Origin: a virus
IMG/VR virus record: IMGVR_UViG_3300042864_002206
Location: 1 to 33,381 of that record
DNA: 33,381 nucleotides
Reading direction: 5' to 3' (one strand)
Below, piece by piece: positions 25,874 through 33,381 of this stretch; positions within the stretch are counted from its first letter, which is position 1, and every line of letters begins with the position of its first letter. The position numbers and the translations under genes were made by a program. The notes beneath the pieces were generated by a model. The model did not search any database, had not been told where the DNA came from, and worked only from the letters and a program-made list of their open reading frames with translations.

Positions 25874-27466
25874 ATGTCAAAGACTATAATTTTTGATGCT
25901 GATGCAAGAAACCGACTTAAAGTTGGTGTTGATACATTAGCAAATTCAGTAAAAGTAACAATGGGTCCCGGTGGTCGTAATGTTGTTATTGCAAGAGACG
26001 GCGGTTTAGCTGTTACAAAAGATGGAGTTTCTGTTGCTAGAGAAGTTGAATTATCAGATGCTATTGCTGACGTTGGTGCGCAAATGGTAAAACAGGTTGC
26101 ACACAAAGTTGCTCAATTAGCTGGTGATGGTACAACCACTGCTACAGTATTAACTCAAGAAATTTTTAACCGTGGACTTAAAGCAGTTGCAACTGGAGCC
26201 AATCCAATTGAATTAAAAAGAGGAATGGATGCAGCTTTAACTGAAATAGTTTCTGCTCTAGCTGAATCTTCAATTCCAGTTAAAGATCTTACACATATTC
26301 ACCAAGTTGCTACAATTTCTGCAAATAATGATGAATCAATGGGAGCCTTAATTACACAATGTATGGAGGCAGTTGGATTTGATGGTATTATTACCGTTGA
26401 ACAAAGCAAATCTGCTGAAACTTATGTTGATATTGTAGAAGGCATGCAGTTTAAATCAGGTTACTTATCACCCTATTTTATTAATTCTAATGAAAAACCT
26501 CAAGTTGAATTTGAAAATGCGCTAATCTTATTAGTAGATGGCAAAGTTTCAGTTTTAAATGATATTGTTCAATTCTTAGAATATTCAAACCAAAAAGGTC
26601 GCCCACTCCTAGTTATTTCTGAAAGTGTTGATGGCGATGCACTAAATACAATGGTTCTTAATAAACTAAGAGGTACTATTAAAGCGGCTGCGGTTAGAGC
26701 TCCAGGCTTTGGCGAATTACGTAAAGAAAATTTAGATGATATTGCAATCTTAACAGGTGCAAAAACCGTTTCAGAAAGAGAAGGTTATTCATTAAGTGAA
26801 ACCGTTGCATCTGAAGTATTAGGTTCTGCAACTAAAGTTATTGTTACAGCTGAATCTACTACAATTATTGGTGGAGAAGGCGAACCAGAATCAATTAAAG
26901 AGCGTATTTCTGATATTAATGCTCAAATTGAAAATAGTACAAACGAATCTGCAACCCTAATTCTTAAAGAGCGTCTTGCTAGATTAGATGGAGGTGTTGC
27001 TATTATTAAAGTAGGCGCACATTCTGAAATTGAAATGCGTGAAAAAATTGACCGTATTGATGATGCGATTGGCGCAACCAGAGCAGCAGTCGAAGAAGGT
27101 ATTGTTGTGGGTGGAGGAGTTGCTCTTTGTAAAATTTCAGAAAAGCTTGGTCCAACAATTGCCCAAACACAAAATTTTGAACACCGCCTTGGTCGTACCA
27201 TCTTATTAGAATCATGTCTATCACCATTTAGAGTTATTTTAACTAATGCTGGTGAATCTCCAGATGCGGTTCTTTCAGAAATGAAAAACCGAGGGTTAGA
27301 ATATAATGTAAAAGCCAGAGAATACTGCAATTTTATTGAGTCTGGTATTATTGACCCAGTAAAAGTTACCAGAGTAGCACTAGAAAATGCAGTATCGATT
27401 GCCTCTATGATGTTGACTACTGAATGTTTAATGGTTCAGGAAAAACCTACAGAAACTAAAGCGTAA
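25874..27466 (+). CDS. groEL: GroEL-type chaperonin, 530 aa
   Basis: This is a full-length group I chaperonin (E. coli GroEL has 548 residues). The ATP site is intact: TMGPGGRNV (about 29-37), TKDGVSVARE with D50, GDGTTTATVL (84-93), and RIDDAIGATRAAVEEG near 396 with the catalytic Asp. GIVVGGGVAL follows. Apical hydrophobic residues that bind substrate and GroES are largely kept (GYLSPYF; DALNTMVLNKLRG). The usual C-terminal GGM-rich tail is absent; it ends ECLMVQEKPTETKA. No groES-like gene is adjacent. In phages, GroEL or its cofactor helps fold the capsid and other large virion proteins. It lies between the exonuclease and a giant putative virion gene. Confidence 0.97.
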   Translation: MSKTIIFDADARNRLKVGVDTLANSVKVTMGPGGRNVVIARDGGLAVTKDGVSVAREVELSDAIADVGAQMVKQVAHKVAQLAGDGTTTATVLTQEIFNRGLKAVATGANPIELKRGMDAALTEIVSALAESSIPVKDLTHIHQVATISANNDESMGALITQCMEAVGFDGIITVEQSKSAETYVDIVEGMQFKSGYLSPYFINSNEKPQVEFENALILLVDGKVSVLNDIVQFLEYSNQKGRPLLVISESVDGDALNTMVLNKLRGTIKAAAVRAPGFGELRKENLDDIAILTGAKTVSEREGYSLSETVASEVLGSATKVIVTAESTTIIGGEGEPESIKERISDINAQIENSTNESATLILKERLARLDGGVAIIKVGAHSEIEMREKIDRIDDAIGATRAAVEEGIVVGGGVALCKISEKLGPTIAQTQNFEHRLGRTILLESCLSPFRVILTNAGESPDAVLSEMKNRGLEYNVKAREYCNFIESGIIDPVKVTRVALENAVSIASMMLTTECLMVQEKPTETKA

Positions 27467-27479
27467 TTAAATTTCGCTG

Positions 27480-27510
27480 AAGTCTTCGTTAAATAAAAAA
27501 AAGAAGACTT
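27480..27510. repeat. 8-bp hairpin with late-promoter-like loop before a TTG start
   Basis: AAGTCTTC at 27480-27487 and GAAGACTT at 27503-27510 are perfect reverse complements around the 15-nt loop GTTAAATAAAAAAAA. The downstream arm ends 3 nt before the TTG at 27514. No U-tract follows the stem, so it is not a standard terminator. Confidence 0.6.
27488..27495 (+). promoter_or_regulatory. Possible late promoter element GTTAAATA in hairpin loop
   Basis: GTTAAATA matches TATAAATA at 6 of 8 positions and ends 18 nt before the TTG at 27514, the same spacing as the stronger elements. A transcript starting about 6 nt downstream would lack the upstream hairpin arm. Confidence 0.35.
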
Positions 27511-27513
27511 GCT

Positions 27514-30500
27514 TTGTCAGAAATCGACAGTCTTATTGAACAAATTAAGTGCGAGCTACGAGAAAACCCCTTCTTTTCAGAAGGGGATCTTGCTGCTTTA
27601 GATGAGTGTCTTCCTACCTCAGATGAAATTGAAGCAGCTCAGCGCGAACAAATTACAGATCTTGTAACAGAAGATCCTTGTGCAAAGAAGACAATTGACG
27701 CGGTTAGCGCCGAACTTGAAAAGAATGACGCTAAACTTAAAGCCGCTGTTAAATCTAAATATGTAATTTCTAGACTACAGGAGTTAAGAGATCTTCTATA
27801 TCCAGCTGAATATTTTTATAAAACCCGAGCAGACTTCTTTAATTTAATTGTTAAGGATCTTGATGCAAGATTTACTGTACCTGGTGCTGATGTCAATGCA
27901 CAATTTACTACAATTTTAAATAAGTATGATTTTAATTCATATAAATTTAATGGAGCAGCAACAACAACTACAATATCTGAAATTGACCAACTTAATAAAG
28001 ATATTAAAAAGCAAGTTGAAGAATATTTTAGCAAAAAGTCACTAGCTATTGGTAAATCTGATCCAATTGTATATTCATATAATGCAACAAATCCAACTTT
28101 CTTAATAACTTTACCTGGAAAAGACGGTTTTAACATTAAATCTTCAGAAAATCAAAAAACCGGTAAGGTTGACTCTATGGGTAATTCTGAAACTAAACAA
28201 GTTGAAGTTAATATTAAGATTTTACCAGAGGCGTCTATCTATGAAACAAAAACAAAGGTTTTCCAAAAGAGAACTTTAGATATTGTTAAATTTGCATCAC
28301 AAAGCTATACTGATAAGTCTGCAACGGACTCACTATATCCATTTACTGGAAGTTTAGCCGATTTTTATAAGAAGATCGAAGACCCATTAAAACTTTTTAC
28401 TCTAGAAGAAAAGGGCTTAACTACAGATTCAGCTAAAGTTGATAAAAACCTAACAAAGGAAAAACTTGATGGGTTAGTTAAAGAAAAAAGAGCAGATGGT
28501 AGAGAAGAACAATTCGATATTGAAAATACTGAGCAATATCAGAAATTTTATGAAAATCTTGAACCTAAAATTGAAGAACGTATTGAAGTAGAGCGCAAGA
28601 AATTTAGAAGAGGTCTTATTGAAACAGGAAAATTTTTAAAGTTACATAATCTTGCTAGAAAACAGGTTTTTGATTTAGTTAATAATGCAGAGTTAAAAAC
28701 TAAACCAACTGAAAAGCTTATAGTTGATGGTAAAACTATTCAACCTGCTGTATACGGCGGTCAAATTAGAGATAAGATCTTAGTTAGTTCAACTGAGATT
28801 TCCACCTTAATTAAAGATATTGAGACACTAATTGCTAAAATTAAAAAGGATAATACTCCAAATCCAGATGATTTAGCAATTGCACTAACTGCAACTGGGT
28901 GTGTTCCACCAGATCAGGGTCCATGTAAAAAGCTTGAAAAAGCCGGATCCGATCCAATGGGATATAAATCTATGACGTCAGTACCATTGGTTGCAAATCC
29001 AGATTATACATGTGGTTGTTATTGGAAAGAAGTAACTAAACACTTAAACAAGTTAAATTTGTTACCAATACCTGATATAATGCGGCTACCTGCTCTTAGA
29101 TATTGGCCAATTGGATTAATTATTCCAACCCCTGTTCCAATTAGAATTCCATTACCTCAAATTTGGTTCCATATTGTTACGCTAAATCTTCCATTTGGAA
29201 CCTTAGTTGTGTGGTATGTTCAATGCGGAATTGTGCCATCACCAATTGTTATGTACATTGGACCAGATGGTAAAAAGATTATCTTATTAAGTTTTAGAGC
29301 CTTACAAGGTCAGTTTGACCCAGTTGGTTATACGATAGATGAAGCTAGTGTTGCTCCATTAGGAATTAACCAAACCTCAATTGGAAAACCTAGTGGAACT
29401 GCAGCAAAGACCATTACATTTGGTAATATTATGGTAAATGCAAAACTTCAAAAAGTTGCAAAGGTTGCTGCACAAGCTCAAGCCCTATTGGAACTTGCCG
29501 ATCCTGGTAAATTAATGCCAAATGGATTTAATATTCCATTTAAACCAGGAGAAACTCCATCCTGGAAAACTGGCGATGAAGACTTTTTAGATACAGCAAC
29601 AACTGCACTTGGAGATTTTAAAGTATTTGTTCAAAATATTAGCAGAACCATTTGTGTTAAAATTGATGAACTTGGAGATTTTGAATTACCTAATTTTTCT
29701 ATTGCATTAAGAAATGCACAAGAGGCACAGCAAAACCGTCAAACCCTATTAAGTGGAGTCCCATATAATTTTGATCAAGCTTGGTTAAATTGTGATCCAA
29801 ACAATCTATATTCAGCAATTCCATCTAACTTTTCACTAGCTAATGATAATATCGATTCACAAGCTTGTAAAGAAATGGTATTATCTCTTTCTTTAGACTT
29901 AGATAAATTTTTAGATAAACTTAAACTTGGTACCTATACTATTCCAAAAGAAAAAGGCAAATCAATTAAACCTGAAGCAATGCTAGATGGATTAATCGAT
30001 TCAGTTATGGAATACATGTCTAGAACAAACTTTGGAAAAGCTAAATCAATCAATTTTAATAAGAAGTTTAGAAAAGCTATGCGGGACCTTGATTTAAATG
30101 CAGATATAGATGCGCTTGCCGCTAAAGTTGATATAACTAAAGTAGAAAGTGTTACGGCATTTAAGAAAACCGCTAAAAAATATGTTGACCAAATCTGTGA
30201 TGTTTTTTCTGGAAAAAACTTAAAGGTAAAAAAAGATTCTCCAGAATTTCAAAGAAAGGTTGATGCAGAAATAGCCAAAAGGAAACGTTTTAACGATAGA
30301 AATGCAGAGTATGATGCAAATCATCCAAAACAAGCAGCTAGGGTTCAGAAATATGAAAAAAGTATTGGAAAAGAAACGCCTAGGGCTTTATCTACCGATA
30401 GATTAGTTGTTGAAAATTATGTGTATGAAGCCGAAGTTAAAAAAAGAAAACGTTTTGCAGAATTATTAGGCCAAACCATTGCAGGGTTTACTAAACCAAT

Positions 30501-31539
30501 TAAAGATGCGCTTGGAAATTTTACACAAATCGTAAAACCTAAGTGCTGTCCAAGCGATCTAGAACTTCCTCAATTCATAGATCCATTGGTTCTTGCAATA
30601 ATTATGTCATTTAAACAGTTAGCACATGCGGCAATCGATGCGCTAACTACAGATTTAATTAAAACTATCTTTGGAGAAGTTTTTAGTGTAACCAAAGAAA
30701 TTATCCAATCAATAACTAATTTAATTGCTAAAAGTATTCCAAATATAGACATTCCATTAAACGGGGCAGCCGCTCTTCAACTTCTTTTAGGTATACTAAA
30801 GCCATTTTTACCTTTATTAAGGATTCCATTAGGGCCTTTACCTAGAACCCTAGGAGTTCCTCAATTAAGTTTAAATCTAGACGCATTAATTAAACCTTTG
30901 CTTAAAGCTGGAATTCAAATTTTAATGGATAAGATTTTAAGTTTTCTTCCTATTAGAATATGCGATCTTCCGATTACTGCAATATCGACAGCATGGATTT
31001 CAGCCCTATTTAGAGGAATAAAATCCGCTCTTAAAAAGGCAATTGTCGAATTAATTGAAACAATCTTGGATCCATTGCAATCTCTTTTTAAACTAATTAA
31101 TTTATTAAAAGGGGTTAAAGGCGCTTTTACTGCACTATTTGATATGACAAATCCATTTCTTAAAATTTATAAAATGATTAAGGAGGCTCTTGAAAGATCA
31201 CTACCTACCCCAGCCTTTATTAAAACTATAAATCAATTAATCCTATTAGCTCAGCTGGAAGTATTAAAAGTTATGGATAAAGCAACCAAGAAATTACCAG
31301 ATATTGCAGTATATCTTCCAATTTCAGCTGGACAAGCGTTAGGTTTAGGCAATATTTTAAGAGCAGGCGTCCATCCAATTCTAAACCAAGACGACCTTCC
31401 AACTTGGGATCGATTAAGCATGAAGAACCCACTTTATGTAATGTTCCTAGACGACCTTGCACATAAAGCAAAAGCTGCAACTGGTACAATCTTAGGCCAA
31501 GACTTTATTGGCAACCCAGTATACGTTCCTACTCCATAA
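27514..31539 (+). CDS. Large putative virion protein with hydrophobic Pro-rich and C-terminal segments, 1341 aa
   Basis: The start is TTG at 27514 (MSEIDSLIEQIKCELRENPF); no nearby in-frame ATG exists and upstream codons run into a stop. The N-terminal 450 residues are charged and helical. Cysteines at about 463, 471, 500 and 502 form a C-x7-C ... C-x-C group that could bind metal. A Pro-rich hydrophobic stretch follows (about 525-585; WPIGLIIPTPVPIRIPLPQI, GTLVVWYVQCGIVPSPIVMY). After a second charged helical region, residues about 1016-1230 are strongly hydrophobic/amphipathic (LLLGILKPFLPLLRIPLGPL; LIKPLLKAGIQILMDKIL). I recognise no family. A virion protein that contacts membrane, a tape-measure-like protein or an injected protein are possibilities. 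It lies between groEL and the S1-like gene. Confidence 0.75.
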   Translation: MSEIDSLIEQIKCELRENPFFSEGDLAALDECLPTSDEIEAAQREQITDLVTEDPCAKKTIDAVSAELEKNDAKLKAAVKSKYVISRLQELRDLLYPAEYFYKTRADFFNLIVKDLDARFTVPGADVNAQFTTILNKYDFNSYKFNGAATTTTISEIDQLNKDIKKQVEEYFSKKSLAIGKSDPIVYSYNATNPTFLITLPGKDGFNIKSSENQKTGKVDSMGNSETKQVEVNIKILPEASIYETKTKVFQKRTLDIVKFASQSYTDKSATDSLYPFTGSLADFYKKIEDPLKLFTLEEKGLTTDSAKVDKNLTKEKLDGLVKEKRADGREEQFDIENTEQYQKFYENLEPKIEERIEVERKKFRRGLIETGKFLKLHNLARKQVFDLVNNAELKTKPTEKLIVDGKTIQPAVYGGQIRDKILVSSTEISTLIKDIETLIAKIKKDNTPNPDDLAIALTATGCVPPDQGPCKKLEKAGSDPMGYKSMTSVPLVANPDYTCGCYWKEVTKHLNKLNLLPIPDIMRLPALRYWPIGLIIPTPVPIRIPLPQIWFHIVTLNLPFGTLVVWYVQCGIVPSPIVMYIGPDGKKIILLSFRALQGQFDPVGYTIDEASVAPLGINQTSIGKPSGTAAKTITFGNIMVNAKLQKVAKVAAQAQALLELADPGKLMPNGFNIPFKPGETPSWKTGDEDFLDTATTALGDFKVFVQNISRTICVKIDELGDFELPNFSIALRNAQEAQQNRQTLLSGVPYNFDQAWLNCDPNNLYSAIPSNFSLANDNIDSQACKEMVLSLSLDLDKFLDKLKLGTYTIPKEKGKSIKPEAMLDGLIDSVMEYMSRTNFGKAKSINFNKKFRKAMRDLDLNADIDALAAKVDITKVESVTAFKKTAKKYVDQICDVFSGKNLKVKKDSPEFQRKVDAEIAKRKRFNDRNAEYDANHPKQAARVQKYEKSIGKETPRALSTDRLVVENYVYEAEVKKRKRFAELLGQTIAGFTKPIKDALGNFTQIVKPKCCPSDLELPQFIDPLVLAIIMSFKQLAHAAIDALTTDLIKTIFGEVFSVTKEIIQSITNLIAKSIPNIDIPLNGAAALQLLLGILKPFLPLLRIPLGPLPRTLGVPQLSLNLDALIKPLLKAGIQILMDKILSFLPIRICDLPITAISTAWISALFRGIKSALKKAIVELIETILDPLQSLFKLINLLKGVKGAFTALFDMTNPFLKIYKMIKEALERSLPTPAFIKTINQLILLAQLEVLKVMDKATKKLPDIAVYLPISAGQALGLGNILRAGVHPILNQDDLPTWDRLSMKNPLYVMFLDDLAHKAKAATGTILGQDFIGNPVYVPTP

Positions 31540-31563
31540 TTAAAACTACTGGCCCTTTATCGG

Positions 31564-31569
31564 TATAAT
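31564..31569 (+). promoter_or_regulatory. Possible -10 box TATAAT before the S1-like gene
   Basis: CGGTATAATATTT contains a perfect TATAAT, 26 nt before the ATG at 31596, in a 56-bp gap. No convincing -35 box is present 16-18 nt upstream. Confidence 0.3.
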
Positions 31570-31595
31570 ATTTTAGATTATTCAAATTTAAAAAT

Positions 31596-32774
31596 ATGAC
31601 TTATACCAACGAAGAATTAGAATTTATTTTTGCCCAAGGAAATGCAAAGGTAAATAAATCTGTTAAATTAACTGCAGCTGATAAAAAATCTGGAGTTAAA
31701 ATTTATTGCACAGAGCCCTATGCTCAAGAAATGTACGACCGCTATTTTAGCTCAGAAGCAGGTCACCCAATGCCAGCTGGTAACAAAGATATTCCAGTAG
31801 GAGAAATTAGAACAGTTAGCATCAAGAAAATTGACTTTGCTATGTCAATGGTTGAAATGGAAGATGCGTCAACAATGACTAGTATTTTTGTTCCATTTAG
31901 AGAATTTTCGCAAGAGCCTTCATTAAGTCTATTAAACGAAGATAAAGATCGTAAATACAAAGTTATGATCTATAAATCAAATATGAGCGAGATCCTTGGT
32001 TCAGAAAAACGTTGTGCAGCTCTTACTCTTAGAGAAGACGTTGAATACTTTGCGAAGAACAATAAATGGTTCTATGTTAAAGTGGTTGAACTTATCAAAG
32101 GTGGTTATCTTGCAATCTATAAAAATCAAATTAAGTGTTTCTTACCAGGTTCGCATGCTGCAGCCAACGTAATTAGAGATTTCTCTGAGTATCTACACAA
32201 AGAAATTCCAGTTATGGTTGAAAACTTTGATTCAGTTAATAACTTATTCATTGTTTCATACAAGAAATACATTAAGGAAACACTTCCTCAAAAAGTTTCT
32301 GATCTATCATTTAGTCAGAAATATACGGGAACTCTTACCAATAATCCTTATGACTTTGGAGTCTTTGTTGAATTCCAAAACTACTATACCGGACTTATAC
32401 ACAAGTCAGATTTCGAAAATGATGCAGCCTTTAAAGAATTTAGTAAAGGTTTACGTTCAGGCGATCAAATTGACTTCTGGGTTAAAGACGTGGTACAGAA
32501 GAAAGGAGATTATCGAATTATACTTACAGTGAATCCTGAATCGGTTGATCCAGTTAAGAAAAGCTGGCAAAGCCTTAAAGATGGTATTGAGGGTCAAGTA
32601 TTAGACTATTCTTATGAAAAAGGGTCTATGAAAATTACCCTTCCGGATGAGCAAACCATCTCTGTTTCAGTTTCAACTAATGTTATGAAAGATCACTCTA
32701 GCGATGGACAGGTCTTAATTCAAAAAGTTGATGTTTTGAAACAAAATTTAGGATTCGAAATACTGTTGAAATAG
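31596..32774 (+). CDS. S1-domain RNA-binding protein (ribosomal protein S1-like), 392 aa
   Basis: Residues about 239-309 are a clear S1/OB domain (KYTGTLTNNPYDFGVFVEFQ, then NYYTGLIHKSDF). Residues about 148-227 form a second one with the ribosomal-S1 signature GGYLAIYKNQIKCFLPGSHA followed by VMVENFDSVNNLFIVSYKKY. The segments at about 68-140 (VGEIRTVSIKKIDFAMSMVE, SIFVPFREF) and 330-392 (GIEGQVLDYSYEKGSMKITL) look like degenerate OB units, giving up to four in tandem. bS1 binds A/U-rich single-stranded mRNA leaders at the ribosome; this protein could do the same for the SD-less phage mRNAs, an inference. The leader is AAATTTAAAAATATG. It has the only TAG stop in the window, followed three codons later by an in-frame TAA. 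Confidence 0.8.
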   Translation: MTYTNEELEFIFAQGNAKVNKSVKLTAADKKSGVKIYCTEPYAQEMYDRYFSSEAGHPMPAGNKDIPVGEIRTVSIKKIDFAMSMVEMEDASTMTSIFVPFREFSQEPSLSLLNEDKDRKYKVMIYKSNMSEILGSEKRCAALTLREDVEYFAKNNKWFYVKVVELIKGGYLAIYKNQIKCFLPGSHAAANVIRDFSEYLHKEIPVMVENFDSVNNLFIVSYKKYIKETLPQKVSDLSFSQKYTGTLTNNPYDFGVFVEFQNYYTGLIHKSDFENDAAFKEFSKGLRSGDQIDFWVKDVVQKKGDYRIILTVNPESVDPVKKSWQSLKDGIEGQVLDYSYEKGSMKITLPDEQTISVSVSTNVMKDHSSDGQVLIQKVDVLKQNLGFEILLK

Positions 32775-32783
32775 GTATATTAA

Positions 32784-32791
32784 GATAAATA
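32784..32791 (+). promoter_or_regulatory. Putative late promoter element GATAAATA
   Basis: GATAAATA matches the late consensus at 7 of 8 positions but ends only 7 nt before the ATG at 32799, so a late transcript would be almost leaderless for the 46 aa ORF. It sits in a small hairpin (GGTATATT pairing with AATATCC around AAGATA). Confidence 0.35.
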
Positions 32792-32798
32792 TCCTTAT

Positions 32799-32939
32799 AT
32801 GACACACGGCAAAATTACACCAGATGTTAAGTTGAAAGCACGTCAAATTACAGAAAATAGCGAAGCTTGTCACAAATCAACATCCATTTTTAAAGCCCAA
32901 CCGAGTCAAACTTTATTCACCTTTAAAAAATTAAATTAA
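32799..32939 (+). CDS. Small hypothetical protein, 46 aa
   Basis: ATG at 32799 opens a 46-codon frame ending TAA at 32939: [20 protein letters not shown], then [20 protein letters not shown] and TFKKLN. It is basic and hydrophilic, with no membrane segment. It fills the gap between the S1-like gene and nrdB, ending 5 nt before the nrdB ATG, as expected for a genuine tightly packed gene. I recognise no family; it does not resemble bS21 or GroES. A leader or attenuator peptide for nrdB cannot be excluded. Confidence 0.5.
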   Translation: MTHGKITPDVKLKARQITENSEACHKSTSIFKAQPSQTLFTFKKLN

Positions 32940-32944
32940 AAAAA

Positions 32945-33381
32945 ATGGAACCGATTCTAATTGAGAATCCGAACAGGTTTGTCATCTTCCCTATCCAGCA
33001 CCATGACCTTTGGGACTTTTATAAAAAGTCAGAAGCGTCTTTCTGGACAGCAGAAGAAATTGACCTAGCCGCGGACCTAACTGACTGGAGAACTAAACTT
33101 AACGACGATGAGCGTTATTTTATTAAAAACGTATTAGCTTTCTTTGCCGCATCCGACGGTATTGTAAACGAGAACTTAGCTGAGAATTTTGTGAGAGAGG
33201 TACAATACCCTGAAGCTAAATTTTTCTATGGTTTTCAAATTATGATGGAGAATATCCATTCTGAAACATATTCTCTTCTTATTGATACTTATATTAATGA
33301 TGAAGAAGAAAAAGCAAAATTATTTAACGCAATTGATACAATCGATGCAGTTAAGAAAAAAGCCGAGTGGGCTCTAAAATG
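32945..33381 (+). CDS. nrdB: Ribonucleoside-diphosphate reductase class I, small (R2) subunit, 5' part
   Basis: The frame runs from ATG 32945 to the window edge, 145 complete codons. [45 protein letters not shown] and [20 protein letters not shown] are hallmark R2 sequences. Diiron ligands D71 (AASDG), E102 and H105 (ENIH) and the radical tyrosine Y109 are present. The remaining ligands lie past the edge. Sequence blocks are those of the eukaryotic/Bacteroidota-like R2 group rather than the E. coli or T4 type. The protein supplies the tyrosyl radical for dNTP synthesis with NrdA, expected downstream. The leader AAATTAAAAAAAATGG lacks a Shine-Dalgarno. Confidence 0.95.
   Translation, partial: MEPILIENPNRFVIFPIQHHDLWDFYKKSEASFWTAEEIDLAADLTDWRTKLNDDERYFIKNVLAFFAASDGIVNENLAENFVREVQYPEAKFFYGFQIMMENIHSETYSLLIDTYINDEEEKAKLFNAIDTIDAVKKKAEWALK

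Noticed and set aside
27480-27510. Rho-independent terminator after groEL
   Set aside because: The stem is good but no U-tract follows on either strand, and the next start codon is 3 nt away.
32799-32939. bS21 or GroES/gp31 homologue
   Set aside because: The 46-residue sequence lacks the arginine-rich bS21 pattern and is far too short for GroES.
1-33381. Alternative genetic code
   Set aside because: Frames up to 6.3 kb are intact under the standard code and stops fall exactly at gene junctions.

Overview
The window looks like part of a large, AT-rich, T4-like tailed phage genome (probably contractile-tailed and jumbo-sized). The evidence is a late sigma factor resembling T4 gp55, a RuvC-type resolvase, a phage GroEL, a class I ribonucleotide reductase small subunit, an S1-domain protein, and about 24 kb of very large virion or tail/fibre genes. 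A host in Bacteroidota is inferred. Almost no gene has a Shine-Dalgarno sequence; most starts follow A/T-rich leaders. Of 17 visible stop codons, 16 are TAA. The NrdB is of the eukaryote/Bacteroidota-like R2 type. No genome-scale data were available to confirm the host.

Layout. Positions 1-552 (minus) hold the 5' part of a structural gene cut by the window edge. Positions 633-1433 (plus) hold a lone gene of unknown function that ends 1 nt from the stop of the convergent gene. Positions 1435-23757 (minus) are a tightly packed late block: adhesin/fibre-like proteins (331, 535, 2112, 1227, 710 and 340 aa), a PKD-like 274 aa protein, a 1014 aa mosaic of extracellular-type domains, and an 839 aa putative baseplate protein. 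Several junctions are overlapping TAATG stop/starts. Positions 23799-24880 (minus) encode the gp55-like sigma factor and the RuvC-like nuclease. A 229-bp divergent control region (24881-25109) then separates these from the plus-strand genes: a DEDDy exonuclease, GroEL, a 1341 aa putative virion protein, an S1-domain protein, a 46 aa ORF and partial nrdB.

How the genes fit together. The gp55-like factor is expected to recognise TATAAATA-like late promoters. Matching octamers (AATAAATA, GATAAATA, TATAAAAA) lie 7-20 nt upstream of several genes here. At three of them (the 1341 aa, 340 aa and 839 aa genes) the octamer lies between the arms of an inverted repeat whose downstream arm abuts the start codon. 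This is the arrangement known from T4 genes e, soc and 49, where read-through early RNA hides the start site and late RNA beginning inside the structure does not. Together with a phage S1-like protein and SD-less leaders, this suggests phage control of translation as well as transcription, and it is the most interesting system in the window. GroEL probably assists folding of the large virion proteins. The exonuclease, resolvase and NrdB serve DNA metabolism.

No tRNA, CRISPR array, transposon or integrase was seen. No gene-free stretch exceeds 300 bases.
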